DNA of 64,000 nt from Paenibacillus albiflavus (GCF_004344915.1 NZ_SKFG01000012.1:62001-126000), one strand, 5' to 3'; positions 47,971 through 58,423 are shown, counted from the first letter of the stretch. Made by a program: numbers and translations. Notes: a model not told the origin generated them from the sequence alone.

Positions 47971-47999
47971 TTGTAATAGCATGTAATATTAGGTAAAAT
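47971..47999 (+). promoter_or_regulatory. Promoter of the first solute-binding lipoprotein
   Basis: -35 TTGTAA (47971-47976), 17-bp spacer, -10 TAAAAT (47994-47999), about 40 bp before the start. Confidence 0.6.
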
Positions 48000-48041
48000 C
48001 TTAAGTGTACATATAAAAAATATAGCGGAAGGATGAGAGAT

Positions 48042-49547
48042 TTGCAGTTTAATGGAAAAAAAATACTTTCAATCGCACTTACAGGTATCATGTTAGTGCC
48101 TTTGCTCACTGCTTGTTCATTTGGGGGAAAGGCTAGTGACAAGGAAGAACGCGTTCTACGCATTGCGACAAGCGAACTTTATGATGGAGAAGATGAATAT
48201 TTCCGTCAACAATTCACCAATATTTTTGAATTTAATAATCCGAATATTAAGATTGAAATTGTCTCCGTTCGTGATGAGAGCGAGAAGTTCAATTATTACT
48301 ATGGCAATGACGATAGTCAGTCTGCCAAAACATTCAAAGATCCGGTTCAAACCCTGCAAGAAATGATAGAAGGCCCAAATCCGCCAGATCTGATCGCGAT
48401 GAGCTATGATCAAATGTCTATCATGTTAGAAAAGAATCTATTATCTCCACTTGATAGTAAAATGGCAGAGGACAAATTTGATACAACGGATTATGTGCCT
48501 GCTGTCTATGAAGGGATCAAAAACCTAAGCCCTGATGGCAAAATGTATGCCTTAGCTCCAATCTTTAATTCATCTGCACTTGTCTATAACAAAAAGCTGT
48601 TTGCCGATGCAGGAGTCGAGCCTCCTAGCGATAATATGACTTGGGATGATATCTTTGCACTTGCTCAGCGGGTTTCCAAGCCAGATGCAGACAAACCAAT
48701 CTCTGGCTTCTCTTTCACGCCATATAGATGGGGCGATGCATTTGAAGACATGAACGTCTACACTAATTCATTGCAGCTTCGCTATTTTGATGAGGCTGGT
48801 GAGAAAATGACGGTCGATACGCCAGAATGGGAGAAGGTTTGGAATAAACTCACTCAATTGCAGAAGGATAAAATAACACCAAGTGTGAACGAACAATTTA
48901 ATTACGAGGAAAATAGAGGACCATTCTCACATGATCGTTTCATGTCTGGCCGTGTAGCAATGTCCATTATTAGCTATGGGCAACTTGGACAAATCATCGA
49001 TGCCAATAAGAATAGCAGCCAAATCAAGGACTACACGCCGATTGATTTTGACGTAGTAACCATCCCAAGTCACCCTGAAAATCCTGGAGTGGTTCCGAAT
49101 TTCAATATGTCAGGCTTAATGGGCATCAGCTCTAAAGCAACGAATCCAGAAGATGCATGGAAGCTCATAAAGTTCGTTAACAGCCCAGAATGGGCCAAAA
49201 TCAAAGCCGGCGGCAGCTATGAATTAACTGCCCGCAAAAGCTATATTAAACCAAAGAATGGAGAAACTTTTAACATTGAGGCGTTCTACAATGTGAAACC
49301 ATCTTCATTTATGGGTAACGATTATTATCGAATGTACCGTGAGAAGCCTAATTTACAAAAAGCAATGAACCCAGGACGAAATGAGCTTCAAGAAGTTCTC
49401 GCAGGTAATAAATCTGTTAAGGATGGACTCAAAAGCTGGCAGGAACAAGGGGATAACATTCTTCAGCAAATCAAAGCTAATCCGAATGGACCTGCCACAG
49501 ATTCAGGCGCATCATCGGGTTCAACCACCATTGTACCTGTAAGATAA
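48042..49547 (+). CDS. Extracellular solute-binding lipoprotein, copy A
   Basis: 501 residues from the TTG at 48042, nine bases after GGAAGG; the ATG at 48033 touches the ribosome site. Signal peptide with lipobox LLTAC. Family 1 sugar-type binding protein (TNIFEFNNPNIKIEIV, PPDLIAMSYDQMSIMLEKNLLSPLD, FNSSALVYNKKLFADAGV). No permease or ATPase gene is near. It resembles copy B over its whole length but has an insertion of about 25 residues after residue 70 and a Ser/Gly-rich tail. It could be an orphan receptor for a distant transporter or a sensor partner for the divergent regulator. Confidence 0.85.
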   Translation: MQFNGKKILSIALTGIMLVPLLTACSFGGKASDKEERVLRIATSELYDGEDEYFRQQFTNIFEFNNPNIKIEIVSVRDESEKFNYYYGNDDSQSAKTFKDPVQTLQEMIEGPNPPDLIAMSYDQMSIMLEKNLLSPLDSKMAEDKFDTTDYVPAVYEGIKNLSPDGKMYALAPIFNSSALVYNKKLFADAGVEPPSDNMTWDDIFALAQRVSKPDADKPISGFSFTPYRWGDAFEDMNVYTNSLQLRYFDEAGEKMTVDTPEWEKVWNKLTQLQKDKITPSVNEQFNYEENRGPFSHDRFMSGRVAMSIISYGQLGQIIDANKNSSQIKDYTPIDFDVVTIPSHPENPGVVPNFNMSGLMGISSKATNPEDAWKLIKFVNSPEWAKIKAGGSYELTARKSYIKPKNGETFNIEAFYNVKPSSFMGNDYYRMYREKPNLQKAMNPGRNELQEVLAGNKSVKDGLKSWQEQGDNILQQIKANPNGPATDSGASSGSTTIVPVR

Positions 49548-49561
49548 TTACACACAAGGAG

Positions 49562-49596
49562 GAACCACTGAAATTCGTTTCAGTGGTTCTTTGTAT
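49562..49596 (+). terminator. Terminator of copy A lipoprotein gene
   Basis: GAACCACTGAAA (49562-49573), UUCG-type loop, TTTCAGTGGTTC (49578-49589), perfect, then TTTG. Confidence 0.8.
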
Positions 49597-49687
49597 GCTA
49601 TAATCCTCATATCTTTAAGATTCGAAACCATGATTCTATTTTACCTGTAGCAGCAATACATATGGATCAGATGGAGGGGTAGTGTAG

Positions 49688-51079
49688 ATGATCAAGAGAA
49701 ACCTATTAACTGTAAGCTTAACTATTATTCTATTTGCGATAATGATGACTGCATGCGCCTTCAACGGACAGGAGGCTAAGCCAGTACAAGAGAGAACACT
49801 TCGCATCGCAACGAGTGAAGGGTTTGGAGAAGATGATGAATATTTCCGTATGAAATATACGAATATCTTTGAATATAATCATCCGAATATTCATCTTGAA
49901 ATTATGGATACTCATCTTGAAGAGGATCCGTTCCATTCCATGCTTCAATTAATGGAAGGGGCTGATCCGCCAGATGTCGTCATGCTAAATGCTAATCAGA
50001 TGTCTGAAATGCTGGAGAAGAATCTGTTATCTCCATTAGATAGTAGATTAGTAGATGCAAAATATGATTTTAGCAATTATGTCCCTGCTGTCTATGAAGG
50101 CATTCGAAATTTAAGTCCGGATGGACAAATTTATGCAATGGCACCTTTGTTTAATTCATCTGCTCTTCTATATAATAAACAAATTTTCGATGATGCAGGT
50201 GTTCCTTATCCGCATGACAATATGACTTGGGATGAAACGTTTGAACTTGCTCGGCGTATAAGCAGCAAGCAAGACGGAAAGATTCCGATCTACGGTTTCT
50301 CCTTCAATCCACAGAGAAGGCAAGATACTTTTAGCGCAATGCGTGTATATACAGACCCCTTGCAATTGAATTATGTAAATGCAACAGTAGATGCTATGAC
50401 TGTGGATAATGGCAATTGGGAAAAGGCTTGGAATACAGTCTATCAATTACAAGAGCAAGGGATTACACCACCTGTACATGATCCGAACAACCTGAATCCG
50501 TTGATCGAAAGCCTAGCAAGTGATAGCGCCTTTCCGAATGACTATTTTAAGCTAGGGCTTCTGGGGATGACGATTATTAGCTATGACCAACTAAATCGTC
50601 TAATCGATTTGGATGCACATGCGGATCAAATACCGAACTACTCCCGGATTGATTGGGATGTTGCTACGATTCCTTGCCACCCCGAATATCCCGGAGCTGT
50701 AAGTAATGTGGAACTTCAAGGACTCATGGCAATCAATACTAGAGCGACCAACCCCCAAGATGCATGGTCCTTTATTCGTTTCATTAATAGTCCAACTTGG
50801 GCCAAAATCAAAATCGACCATCACTCGCAGCTATCTGCTTACAAGCAAGTTGTTAATTCTTCTGGCAGAGATTATCATGTCGAAGCATTCTGCAATATTA
50901 AGCCAATAGGCTTAAGCTCTGGTCTCGATGAATACCGATTAGAACAAATAAACCCAACCGTTACCGAGGCGGTGGACCTGGGTCGTACTGAGCTTCGTAA
51001 AGTAATGCTCGGTAAGCAATCAACCAAAGACGGACTAAAAGCTTGGCAAGAGCAGGGCAATGATATTTTAAGGCAATGA
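49688..51079 (+). CDS. Extracellular solute-binding lipoprotein, copy B
   Basis: 463 residues; ATG preceded by GATGGAGGGG. Signal peptide with lipobox MMTAC. Close paralog of copy A: shared TNIFEYNHPNIHLEI, QMSEMLEKNLLSPLDS, YVPAVYEGIRNLSPDGQ, LFNSSALLYNKQIFDDAGV, NPQDAWSFIRFINSPTWAKIKI. The two arose by tandem duplication, then diverged in the N-lobe insertion and tail. Each has its own unit, since a strong terminator separates them. Ligand unknown. Confidence 0.85.
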   Translation: MIKRNLLTVSLTIILFAIMMTACAFNGQEAKPVQERTLRIATSEGFGEDDEYFRMKYTNIFEYNHPNIHLEIMDTHLEEDPFHSMLQLMEGADPPDVVMLNANQMSEMLEKNLLSPLDSRLVDAKYDFSNYVPAVYEGIRNLSPDGQIYAMAPLFNSSALLYNKQIFDDAGVPYPHDNMTWDETFELARRISSKQDGKIPIYGFSFNPQRRQDTFSAMRVYTDPLQLNYVNATVDAMTVDNGNWEKAWNTVYQLQEQGITPPVHDPNNLNPLIESLASDSAFPNDYFKLGLLGMTIISYDQLNRLIDLDAHADQIPNYSRIDWDVATIPCHPEYPGAVSNVELQGLMAINTRATNPQDAWSFIRFINSPTWAKIKIDHHSQLSAYKQVVNSSGRDYHVEAFCNIKPIGLSSGLDEYRLEQINPTVTEAVDLGRTELRKVMLGKQSTKDGLKAWQEQGNDILRQ

Positions 51080-51089
51080 ACGAATAAGT

Positions 51090-52187
51090 TTATTTATTCT
51101 CTAAAACTGAATTATCCACTTGTAGAGGTCTTGATTGTAAGGGAAGCTTAATGTCGAACTTCGTACCATGACCTCTTTCACTTTGAACACCGATACTTCC
51201 CTGATGAAGGGTGATAATTTTTTGCACGATCGATAAGCCGAGTCCATTGCCGCCTAGTGCCCTATTTCTAGATGCATCTGCTTTAAAGAAACGCTCGAAT
51301 AGGCGCGGTAAATGTTCCTGATCAATGCCAATCCCCGTATCTTCAATACTCACAACTGCTAGATCTCCAACCTGCTTCATTGAGATTGCAATCGAACCTG
51401 ATTCCGGAGTAAACTTAATCGCATTGTGGATGAGATTGACCCATACTTGGCTTAACATATCCTCATCCGCTGTAATCATGATTTTCTGCAAATCGAGCTC
51501 CAATTCCAAATCTTTATCCGACCATTGGGGCTCACTGGCTAGAACTAATGTACGAATTTGATTATCTAGGCTAAAGCTTGTCATCTCTAACTTCTGTCCT
51601 TTAGATTCCAAAGAGGTTAGCTTCATTAAATTATCGCTTAACTTCGATAACCGCATCGTCTCCATTTCGATAATCTGCAAATAATGCTTACGCTCCTCTT
51701 CCGTCAAATCGTTTTCCTGTAAGGCACGCGCAAATCCACGAATCGAGGTAAGTGGAGATTGTATCTCATGCGAGACATTGCTGATGAATTCTTGTTTCAT
51801 CTTTTCCGCTTGCCCAAGCTCTCCAGCCATGTCATGAATGCCTTCAATAATCCCTCGATATTCTCGTTCAAAGTCTTTATCTGCCTGAATATGAACATCA
51901 AAGTCTCCCTTAGATATTCGTCTCAGCGCATCACTGATCTTCTTGGTGAAAGCATAATGTTTCTTGATCGCGCGAGGGAAGAATAACGCCATTACCATAG
52001 ATAGCAATAATAATGAGAAAATGCCATGCAATAGATACGCCCAATACCCTGTAATCTCCCAACCGAACCACTTAAAAATATAAGGATTTATCCAGTATGA
52101 AAGGGACCAAACCAACATGATGCAAGTAACAGCAAACATCACTCGTCCAATGAATACAATGACTTTCCACACTTTAGACCAACTCAT
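51090..52187 (-). CDS. Sensor histidine kinase
   Basis: 365 residues. Two spans (8-30 and about 49-70) with only a short outside loop, HAMP-like region, His140 in VSHEIQSPLTS and an ATPase domain (NLIHNAIKFTPESG, DTGIGIDQEHLPRLFERFF, GNGLGLSIVQKII). The short loop suggests sensing within the membrane or through the adjacent ABC transporter, as in BceS-like kinases, though the architecture differs. Its ATG overlaps the regulator stop (ATGA). Confidence 0.9.
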   Translation of the reverse strand: MSWSKVWKVIVFIGRVMFAVTCIMLVWSLSYWINPYIFKWFGWEITGYWAYLLHGIFSLLLLSMVMALFFPRAIKKHYAFTKKISDALRRISKGDFDVHIQADKDFEREYRGIIEGIHDMAGELGQAEKMKQEFISNVSHEIQSPLTSIRGFARALQENDLTEEERKHYLQIIEMETMRLSKLSDNLMKLTSLESKGQKLEMTSFSLDNQIRTLVLASEPQWSDKDLELELDLQKIMITADEDMLSQVWVNLIHNAIKFTPESGSIAISMKQVGDLAVVSIEDTGIGIDQEHLPRLFERFFKADASRNRALGGNGLGLSIVQKIITLHQGSIGVQSERGHGTKFDIKLPLQSRPLQVDNSVLENK

Positions 52188-52858
52188 TCCGTCACCTCAA
52201 GTCGATAGCCAAGACCTCGAATTGTCTTTATACGAAACAAACTGTTTTTCTCCGAGAAGCGATCCCGCAAGCGGTTAATGTGAACATCAAGCGTTCGCTC
52301 ATTGCCATCGAAATCATATCCCCATATATCCTCAATCAATTGCTCGCGGGAGAATGTTTTGCCTGGATAAGCGCCTAACTTGAACAACAGCTCAAACTCC
52401 TTCATCGGGATCGTATATTGATCAGTTCCAACAGTCACTTCATAAGTCTGACGGTCCATCGATACGACTCCAAACTGCACGACCTGTGAAGCAGCAATCT
52501 GATATCGCTTTAACAGCGCCTTGACTCGAACAACTAATTCAAGCGGATCAAAGGGCTTCACTAAGTAATCATCCGTACCCAGATTGAACCCCTTGATTTT
52601 CTGAGAGGTTTCTCCTTTGGCAGTAAGCATTAGAAGCGGAATGTCATATTGTTCCCTAAGCTCCTGACACAGCGTCCAGCCATCCATATTCGGCATCATG
52701 ATGTCCGTTATCACCATATCGATTCTGTTACTCTCCATTATCTGAAGCGCCTCGACGCCATCTGAAGCTTCTTTGATTCGATAGCCTTCCTTAAGAAGAA
52801 AAACACGAATCAATTCACGTATATGCGTATCATCATCTACGATTAATAGAGTGACCAT
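52184..52858 (-). CDS. OmpR-family response regulator
   Basis: 224 residues. Receiver with Asp52 (MVITDIMMP), LMLTAKG and LVKPFDP; winged helix IPMKEFELLFKLGAYPGKTF and RTLDVHINRLRDRF. It lies 29 bp downstream of the ABC exporter gene and overlaps the kinase gene, giving an exporter-regulator-kinase operon. It probably controls that exporter. Confidence 0.92.
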   Translation of the reverse strand: MVTLLIVDDDTHIRELIRVFLLKEGYRIKEASDGVEALQIMESNRIDMVITDIMMPNMDGWTLCQELREQYDIPLLMLTAKGETSQKIKGFNLGTDDYLVKPFDPLELVVRVKALLKRYQIAASQVVQFGVVSMDRQTYEVTVGTDQYTIPMKEFELLFKLGAYPGKTFSREQLIEDIWGYDFDGNERTLDVHINRLRDRFSEKNSLFRIKTIRGLGYRLEVTE

Positions 52859-52887
52859 GATAGCTATGCCTCCTTAGACAAACCGAA

Positions 52888-54654
52888 TTACGAAGTCTTA
52901 AGCTGACCTTGCATCCGAAGCTGCTGCTTGGCAAATTCATGATACATCGGATGATGATGATATAACTCATCATGTGAGCCACTGCCCGTTAACTTCCCTT
53001 TTTCAATAAACAAAATTTGATCCGCATCCACGATCGTAGACAATCGATGGGCAATCACTAGAGTTGTGCGCCCTTTCATCAGATTATTAAGCGCCTGCTG
53101 CACAATAATTTCGGATTTACTATCAAGGCTTGAAGTCGCTTCATCCAACATCAAGATTTGTGGGTTCCGAAGCAAGGCTCTAGCAATGGCAATCCGTTGA
53201 CGTTGACCACCTGACAACTTCACACCGCGCTCTCCAACTTCCGTATCGTAACCATCGGGCATATCATGAATAAAGGTGTCCGCATACGCCATTCTAGCAG
53301 CTTCCTCAACTTCCTTTTGCGTAACCTCACGGTTCATACCATAGCAAATATTATCTCGTATCGTTCCATCCACTAGAGGACTTTCTTGAGACACATAGCC
53401 AATATGCGAACGCCAAGATTGTAAAGAATAATTGGTAATCGGTTCCTGACCTAATTTAATTATACCCGAAGTTGGTGTATAGAATCGCTCGAATATTGAG
53501 AATAAAGTCGTCTTGCCGCCTCCACTTGGGCCGACAATCGCAGTTACTTTTCCTTGCGGAATCGTAAAGCTGATATCTTCAAGAATATTCTCGCCTACTG
53601 TATAAGCAAAATGAATATGTTCAACGCTAATCGGCTTGCTCGCATCCTGTATATCTTTACCGCCTATATGATCTTCCTCTTGTTCCTCCAGAACGGAAAT
53701 CATATAATCTGTTGCTCCAATTGCCTTCTGCAACTGTGTAAAGGACATCGTGAGCACACTCATCGGCATAATAATTTGAATCAAATATAGAATAAATGCA
53801 ACAAGGTCACCAGCGGACAGCGCTCCAGATGAAACTCTAAGTCCACCATAGCCAATGATAACAACAAGCAGCGCCATCATTACAAATGACATAATGGGAG
53901 AAATAATCGATTGAACAATTCCTTCCTTTATACCAAATCTTAATAGACTCGTGATTCCTCGCTTCCCCTTCTCATATTCCCGTTTCTCCGCATTCGATGC
54001 TTTAACTAGTCGAATTTCAGAGAGCACCTGACTAAGAACGGTAGTGAACGATGCAGTTTCATCCTGTAATCCCTTGGATATCTTGAACATTTGTCTGCCT
54101 AATGGATACAAGATTAACGCCGCCATCGGAATGATCGCGAGCATAATCAAAGTCATCTGCCAATCCAGATAAAGAAGAACAACGAATGAACCAACAACAG
54201 ATATAATTCCTGAGAAGAAGCTAGCCATATGTTCTGTAATGAATCCTTTGACAATCGCAGTATCATTCGTAACACGGCTAACCGTTTCACCTGTTTTATG
54301 TTCATCATAATAAGACACAGGCAGCACAAGCAGCTTTTGCCATAAACGATCTCTCAAATTTGCCACAACTCGCTGCCCAAGCACATTTAGCATATAGATT
54401 GATAATCCACCTGCAATCGCCTGAACGACAAATGCTAAAGCTAATAGCACAATCTGCATCGGCTCCATGCTTGACACCGTGAAGCCATCCACCAAATTCT
54501 TCGTAAACATGGGAATGATAAGCGATACCGCAGTCGAACTTATGCTCAGTAATAAAGCCGTTATGAGCAGAAGCTTAGAAGGCTTCGTCTCATTAATTAA
54601 TCGCGCAAATTTACGCCAGTTGCTGAGTGGACCTTTAGGTGAATCTTTATCCAT
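52888..54654 (-). CDS. bmrA: BmrA-type multidrug ABC exporter
   Basis: 588 residues from the ATG at 54654 (GGAGTGAAGAG upstream; GTG at 54657 possible). Half-transporter: six spans (30-310), then the ATPase with Walker [10 protein letters not shown] (about 377), signature [10 protein letters not shown] (about 482), Walker [13 protein letters not shown] and H-loop IAHRLST. Length and sequence fit B. subtilis BmrA, which works as a homodimer exporting drugs such as Hoechst 33342 and cervimycin. The neighbouring two-component genes suggest induction by an antibiotic. Confidence 0.9.
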   Translation of the reverse strand: MDKDSPKGPLSNWRKFARLINETKPSKLLLITALLLSISSTAVSLIIPMFTKNLVDGFTVSSMEPMQIVLLALAFVVQAIAGGLSIYMLNVLGQRVVANLRDRLWQKLLVLPVSYYDEHKTGETVSRVTNDTAIVKGFITEHMASFFSGIISVVGSFVVLLYLDWQMTLIMLAIIPMAALILYPLGRQMFKISKGLQDETASFTTVLSQVLSEIRLVKASNAEKREYEKGKRGITSLLRFGIKEGIVQSIISPIMSFVMMALLVVIIGYGGLRVSSGALSAGDLVAFILYLIQIIMPMSVLTMSFTQLQKAIGATDYMISVLEEQEEDHIGGKDIQDASKPISVEHIHFAYTVGENILEDISFTIPQGKVTAIVGPSGGGKTTLFSIFERFYTPTSGIIKLGQEPITNYSLQSWRSHIGYVSQESPLVDGTIRDNICYGMNREVTQKEVEEAARMAYADTFIHDMPDGYDTEVGERGVKLSGGQRQRIAIARALLRNPQILMLDEATSSLDSKSEIIVQQALNNLMKGRTTLVIAHRLSTIVDADQILFIEKGKLTGSGSHDELYHHHPMYHEFAKQQLRMQGQLKTS

Positions 54655-54736
54655 CACTCTTCACTCCTATTCGATACTTAAATGATCTCTATGTCATACA
54701 GCATAGCAAGCGAATTTAAACACAATTTAAACGCAA

Positions 54737-54771
54737 GAAAAAAAACGTCCTTAGCATTTGGCTAAGAACGT
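54737..54771 (-). terminator. Terminator of the DHA2 exporter gene
   Basis: ACGTTCTTAGC (54771-54761) pairs with GCTAAGGACGT (54755-54745), then a long T-run on the minus strand. Confidence 0.8.
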
Positions 54772-54783
54772 AATTGATTGCTG

Positions 54784-56292
54784 TTATTGTTGAATAGTCA
54801 TAACCTTCGACTTCTCTTTATCAATTTTATGTGCTAGAATTTCGTTCTTCAGGAACCAGCAAACGATAAAAGCAGCCACAGACATGACAAGCGCTATAAA
54901 ATACATGTTATGGAAGGCATCTACAAAAATGCTCTTGATTGATGTAATGAAATCAGGACTTAGATCATGCGGAATGCCGCTTGTTTGTACTTGCTCCGCT
55001 ACTCCTGCTGGCAGTTCATTCAAGTCGTTAACACCACTCGCGATCTGTGACGCCATCATACTGCCGAACCAGTTAAGACCAATCGTCGTACCTAATGCCT
55101 GAAATAGTTGAACCGTCGATAAAGCAATACCGCTGTTTCTGCTATCGACCGATTCCTGCACAATGAGATTATCACCCGCGAACAATACGCCTAGCCCAGC
55201 GCCTAAGATGATAAAATAAATCACATATGTGAAAATTGAAGTTTCTAATCCGATCTGCGATAGCAGAAAGAAAGCAATAATCGGCAACACGAACGAAACA
55301 ATAAACACATTACGATAACGCAGCTTCGTCAACGTAAATCCATTCAGCATACTCATGGGTACAGCACCAAGCATAAATGCCATCGACAGATAACCCGCTC
55401 CAGCAGGGGTTAGCCCGATTACATGCTGCGCGTAGAACGGAAAGCCATACATAACGCCCATAACACCTACACCCACAATAAATACAAGTGTGGACAAAGC
55501 TACGATATTGCGATTGCGAAATAAATGTAAGGGAATAATCGGTTCCTGCACTCTGGATTCAATCCAGATGAATAAGCCAATCAAGATAACCCCTAGGATC
55601 ATGAGGCCTACAATAAGAGGTGAACTCCAGCTATAGCCCATTGTATCTTTAAGAACAGGTGTAAGGAGTAACGATACGATGGCTGCAACAAGAGTTAATG
55701 ATCCAGCCCAATCAATGGAAGGCTTGCCTTCACGACGATTTTCTCTCAAGCCTTTGACCGTAATGATAGCAGATAGAAGTCCAATTGGAATATTAATAAG
55801 GAAAATCCAATGCCAATTCCAATGACTGACGATAAAGCCTCCGACGGTGGGACCGATTAATTGTGGTAAAAATAAAAGTGGCCCTATCATGCTTTGAATT
55901 TTAGCACGCTGTTCTAGTGGATATGTGTCTCCCATAATCACCATGGCAAGTGGCATTAGACCACCCGCACCCACACCTTGAATCCCTCTACCAATAAGTA
56001 ACAACTCCATTGAATTTGCAAATCCATTTACAATAGAGCCCGCAATGAACAAGCTCATGCATATCATAAAGATCCGCCTATGCCCAAATAGATCAGCCAG
56101 TTTGCCGAAGATCGGCATGAATGCGGTCATTGTTAACATGTATATGCCTGCCACCCATCCAAATAATTGCAGTCCATGCAGCTCACGTATAATGGTCGGC
56201 ATCGCTGTTGACACGATTGTCTCATCTAGTCCCGAAAAAATCAGACCTATGAGTAATCCAATAAGTACGAGTGTCTTGTTATTCTCTCTCAC
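54784..56292 (-). CDS. DHA2-family drug:H+ antiporter (EmrB/QacA type)
   Basis: 502 residues from the GTG at 56292, with GGGGTGG five bases upstream. Fourteen spans. Motifs: LDETIVSTAMPTIIREL (span 1), GKLADLFGHRRIF (motif A, about 65) and GPTVGGFIVSHWNWHWIFLINIPIG (motif C region, about 150). It exports drugs or dyes in exchange for protons; QacA, Mdr and LmrB are relatives. Substrate unknown. No regulator adjacent. Confidence 0.9.
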   Translation of the reverse strand: MRENNKTLVLIGLLIGLIFSGLDETIVSTAMPTIIRELHGLQLFGWVAGIYMLTMTAFMPIFGKLADLFGHRRIFMICMSLFIAGSIVNGFANSMELLLIGRGIQGVGAGGLMPLAMVIMGDTYPLEQRAKIQSMIGPLLFLPQLIGPTVGGFIVSHWNWHWIFLINIPIGLLSAIITVKGLRENRREGKPSIDWAGSLTLVAAIVSLLLTPVLKDTMGYSWSSPLIVGLMILGVILIGLFIWIESRVQEPIIPLHLFRNRNIVALSTLVFIVGVGVMGVMYGFPFYAQHVIGLTPAGAGYLSMAFMLGAVPMSMLNGFTLTKLRYRNVFIVSFVLPIIAFFLLSQIGLETSIFTYVIYFIILGAGLGVLFAGDNLIVQESVDSRNSGIALSTVQLFQALGTTIGLNWFGSMMASQIASGVNDLNELPAGVAEQVQTSGIPHDLSPDFITSIKSIFVDAFHNMYFIALVMSVAAFIVCWFLKNEILAHKIDKEKSKVMTIQQ

Positions 56293-56378
56293 TACTACCA
56301 CCCCAGCGTATTATTTATAGCCCAGGAAATGAAATAAATTCCATTTTTGACTACCTTCTTATTGTATTTCATCCAAAC

Positions 56379-56411
56379 AAAAAAACTTCAGTCTATAGAC
56401 TGAAGTTCTTC
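56379..56411 (-). terminator. Terminator of the aminopeptidase gene
   Basis: AACTTCAGTCTA/TAGACTGAAGTT (56384-56407), a 24-bp perfect palindrome, with a T-run on the minus strand. Confidence 0.75.
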
Positions 56412-56450
56412 TCATTCTTATATCCGATTTAGATTAATGGAGTAAACAAA

Positions 56451-57683
56451 CTAGAACGTCCAATTTCCTTTGCGGAATACGGGTTCAATCGTTCCATCAG
56501 CGAGAATTCCATCGATGTCCAGCTCTGCAGAGCCAACCATGAAATCTACGTGCGTTAAGCTGATATTCGCGCCACGGCTTAGCAATTCCTCTTCCGACAT
56601 CTTCGTTCCATTCTCAAGCGTAAATGGATAGGCACTACCTAAAGCAAAATGACAGGAAGCATTCTCATCCACGCCTGTGTTATAGAAAATCCGATTCAGA
56701 TTCGAGATCGGTGAATCATCCTGAACGAGCGCAATCTCTCCAAGATGCTTAGCACCTTCATCCGTCTCAAGCAAGTCCTTCAAGTGCTCATAACCAACTT
56801 CAGCCGAGTAATCAACAACCTTGCCATTTTCAAAAGTAAACGAGAACTTGTCCACAATCCGACCGTTCAAATTAAGCGGCATTGTGCTTCTGATTGTTCC
56901 ATTAACACCATCACGCTTTGGCATCGAGAATACTTCCTCTGTTGGGATATTCGCGACGAAGTGAATGCCTTGCTCGTTATGACCACCGCCGCTCATCCAA
57001 ATATGTCCCTCAGGCAGCTCAACTACTAGGTCAGTGCCAGGTGCTTTATAATGAAGCTTTTTATAATTTTTGCGATTAAGAATTTCTTGCATACTGTTTA
57101 ATCGATCAAGATGAGCATGCCATGCAGCAACTGGATCGTCATGATCTGCACGTGTGATTTTGAAGATCGTATCCCACATCGCTTGAACTTGCTCTTCTTC
57201 TGGAAGCTCAGGGAAGACTTTAGCTGCCCATGCTTTAGTCGGCGCCTTCACCAAACACCAGCTTAGCTTATTCGTGCGAACATATCCTTGGAACTTCTGT
57301 CTAGCAACGGAAGCTGCCTTAGTTGAGGCTGATACCTTACTCATATCGATACCATTATATAAATCAGGATTTGGTACCTTAATGTTGATAAGTGCCCCGC
57401 CGCCTTCTGCTAGCTGTTCTCTCATCTCGGCAGACCATTTAGGGTAGAATGTGAAGGAATCTTCTGGTGCGTATTCAAAACGAGTACGAGTCGTCTCTTC
57501 ATCATTCCAATCCACTTCTACATATTTAGCACCTGCTTCATATGCCTTCTGTACGATTTTACGGGTTAAAACTGCTGTTTCAAGCGGAGATTCGATAAGA
57601 AGAATTTGCCCCGGCTGAATATTGGCACCTACTTTAACGATTAGTTCAGCATATTTTTCAATATTGTGATCAAAAGCGTTCAT
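56451..57683 (-). CDS. M29-family aminopeptidase
   Basis: 410 residues. M29 (AmpS/PepS/aminopeptidase T) signatures: GANIQPGQILLIESP (20-34), ELPEGHIWMSGGG, HFVANIPTEEVFSMPKRDGVNGTI (about 250-275, metal ligands), GYEHLKDLLETDEGAKHLGEIALV and DENASCHFALGSAYPF, ending with THVDFMVGSAELDIDG. It removes N-terminal residues from peptides using two metal ions, in the cytoplasm. GGAGGAG upstream. Confidence 0.92.
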   Translation of the reverse strand: MNAFDHNIEKYAELIVKVGANIQPGQILLIESPLETAVLTRKIVQKAYEAGAKYVEVDWNDEETTRTRFEYAPEDSFTFYPKWSAEMREQLAEGGGALINIKVPNPDLYNGIDMSKVSASTKAASVARQKFQGYVRTNKLSWCLVKAPTKAWAAKVFPELPEEEQVQAMWDTIFKITRADHDDPVAAWHAHLDRLNSMQEILNRKNYKKLHYKAPGTDLVVELPEGHIWMSGGGHNEQGIHFVANIPTEEVFSMPKRDGVNGTIRSTMPLNLNGRIVDKFSFTFENGKVVDYSAEVGYEHLKDLLETDEGAKHLGEIALVQDDSPISNLNRIFYNTGVDENASCHFALGSAYPFTLENGTKMSEEELLSRGANISLTHVDFMVGSAELDIDGILADGTIEPVFRKGNWTF

Positions 57684-57702
57684 GTTACTGTCTCCTCCTT
57701 AA

Positions 57703-58371
57703 TTAGTCAAACTCTTTATGTTCCCATTCATCTTCCGGAATATCAATCGCTTCACCTGAGAAGCGCTGATCCTTGAATGGATCTGCTTCATTATGGAATC
57801 CTCTTGTTTCCCAGAAGCCCTGACGATCTTCCTTCATAAACTCAATAGCCGTAATCCACTTTGGACTTTTCCAAAAATAGAGCGATGGAACTACGAGTCT
57901 TAACGGCCAACCATGCTTAGGCGTTAGTGGTTCTCCATCATATTTAAGCGCTAGCATCACATTATCCGCTGTAAACTGATCCATTGGCAGATTCGCCTCA
58001 TAGTCATGGTCAGCATGAATCATCACAAACTTAGCATCTTGTGATAGATTCACCCTCTCTAGCAAATCCTTGATCCGTACCCCTTCCCATTCGGTGTCAA
58101 ACTTCGACCATCTCGTTACACAATGAATATCACACACCATCTTCGTCTGAGGCATGGCGAGTAATTCTTCATAAGTAAACGCAATCTCTTGTTCGACAAG
58201 TCCAACTAGCTTTAACCTCCACGTCGACATATCGTACTCAGGAACTTCCCCTTCATGAAGGATTGGAAACCGTTCCCTTAATATTTGACCAGGTGGAAGC
58301 CGATGTGCGAGTGCAGGGTCAACGGAGGGAATTTTCATTTTCTTAATACGATCTGCCTTGCTAGTAACCAA
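57703..58371 (-). CDS. Sulfite-oxidase-like molybdopterin protein (YuiH type)
   Basis: 222 residues from the TTG at 58371, six bases after AGGAGAGG. Molybdopterin domain: MVCDIHCVTRWSKFDTEWEG with the metal-ligand Cys at 84, HADHDYEANLPMDQFT and PLTPKHGWPLRLVVPSLYFWKSPKWI. No signal peptide or haem domain, so a cytoplasmic oxidoreductase of unknown substrate. It lies 19 bp upstream of the aminopeptidase gene, so the two are co-transcribed. Confidence 0.87.
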   Translation of the reverse strand: MVTSKADRIKKMKIPSVDPALAHRLPPGQILRERFPILHEGEVPEYDMSTWRLKLVGLVEQEIAFTYEELLAMPQTKMVCDIHCVTRWSKFDTEWEGVRIKDLLERVNLSQDAKFVMIHADHDYEANLPMDQFTADNVMLALKYDGEPLTPKHGWPLRLVVPSLYFWKSPKWITAIEFMKEDRQGFWETRGFHNEADPFKDQRFSGEAIDIPEDEWEHKEFD

Positions 58372-58423
58372 TCAAATCCTCTCCTATGTCAATCCTGATG
58401 TAAATACCTTCATCAAGCATACT

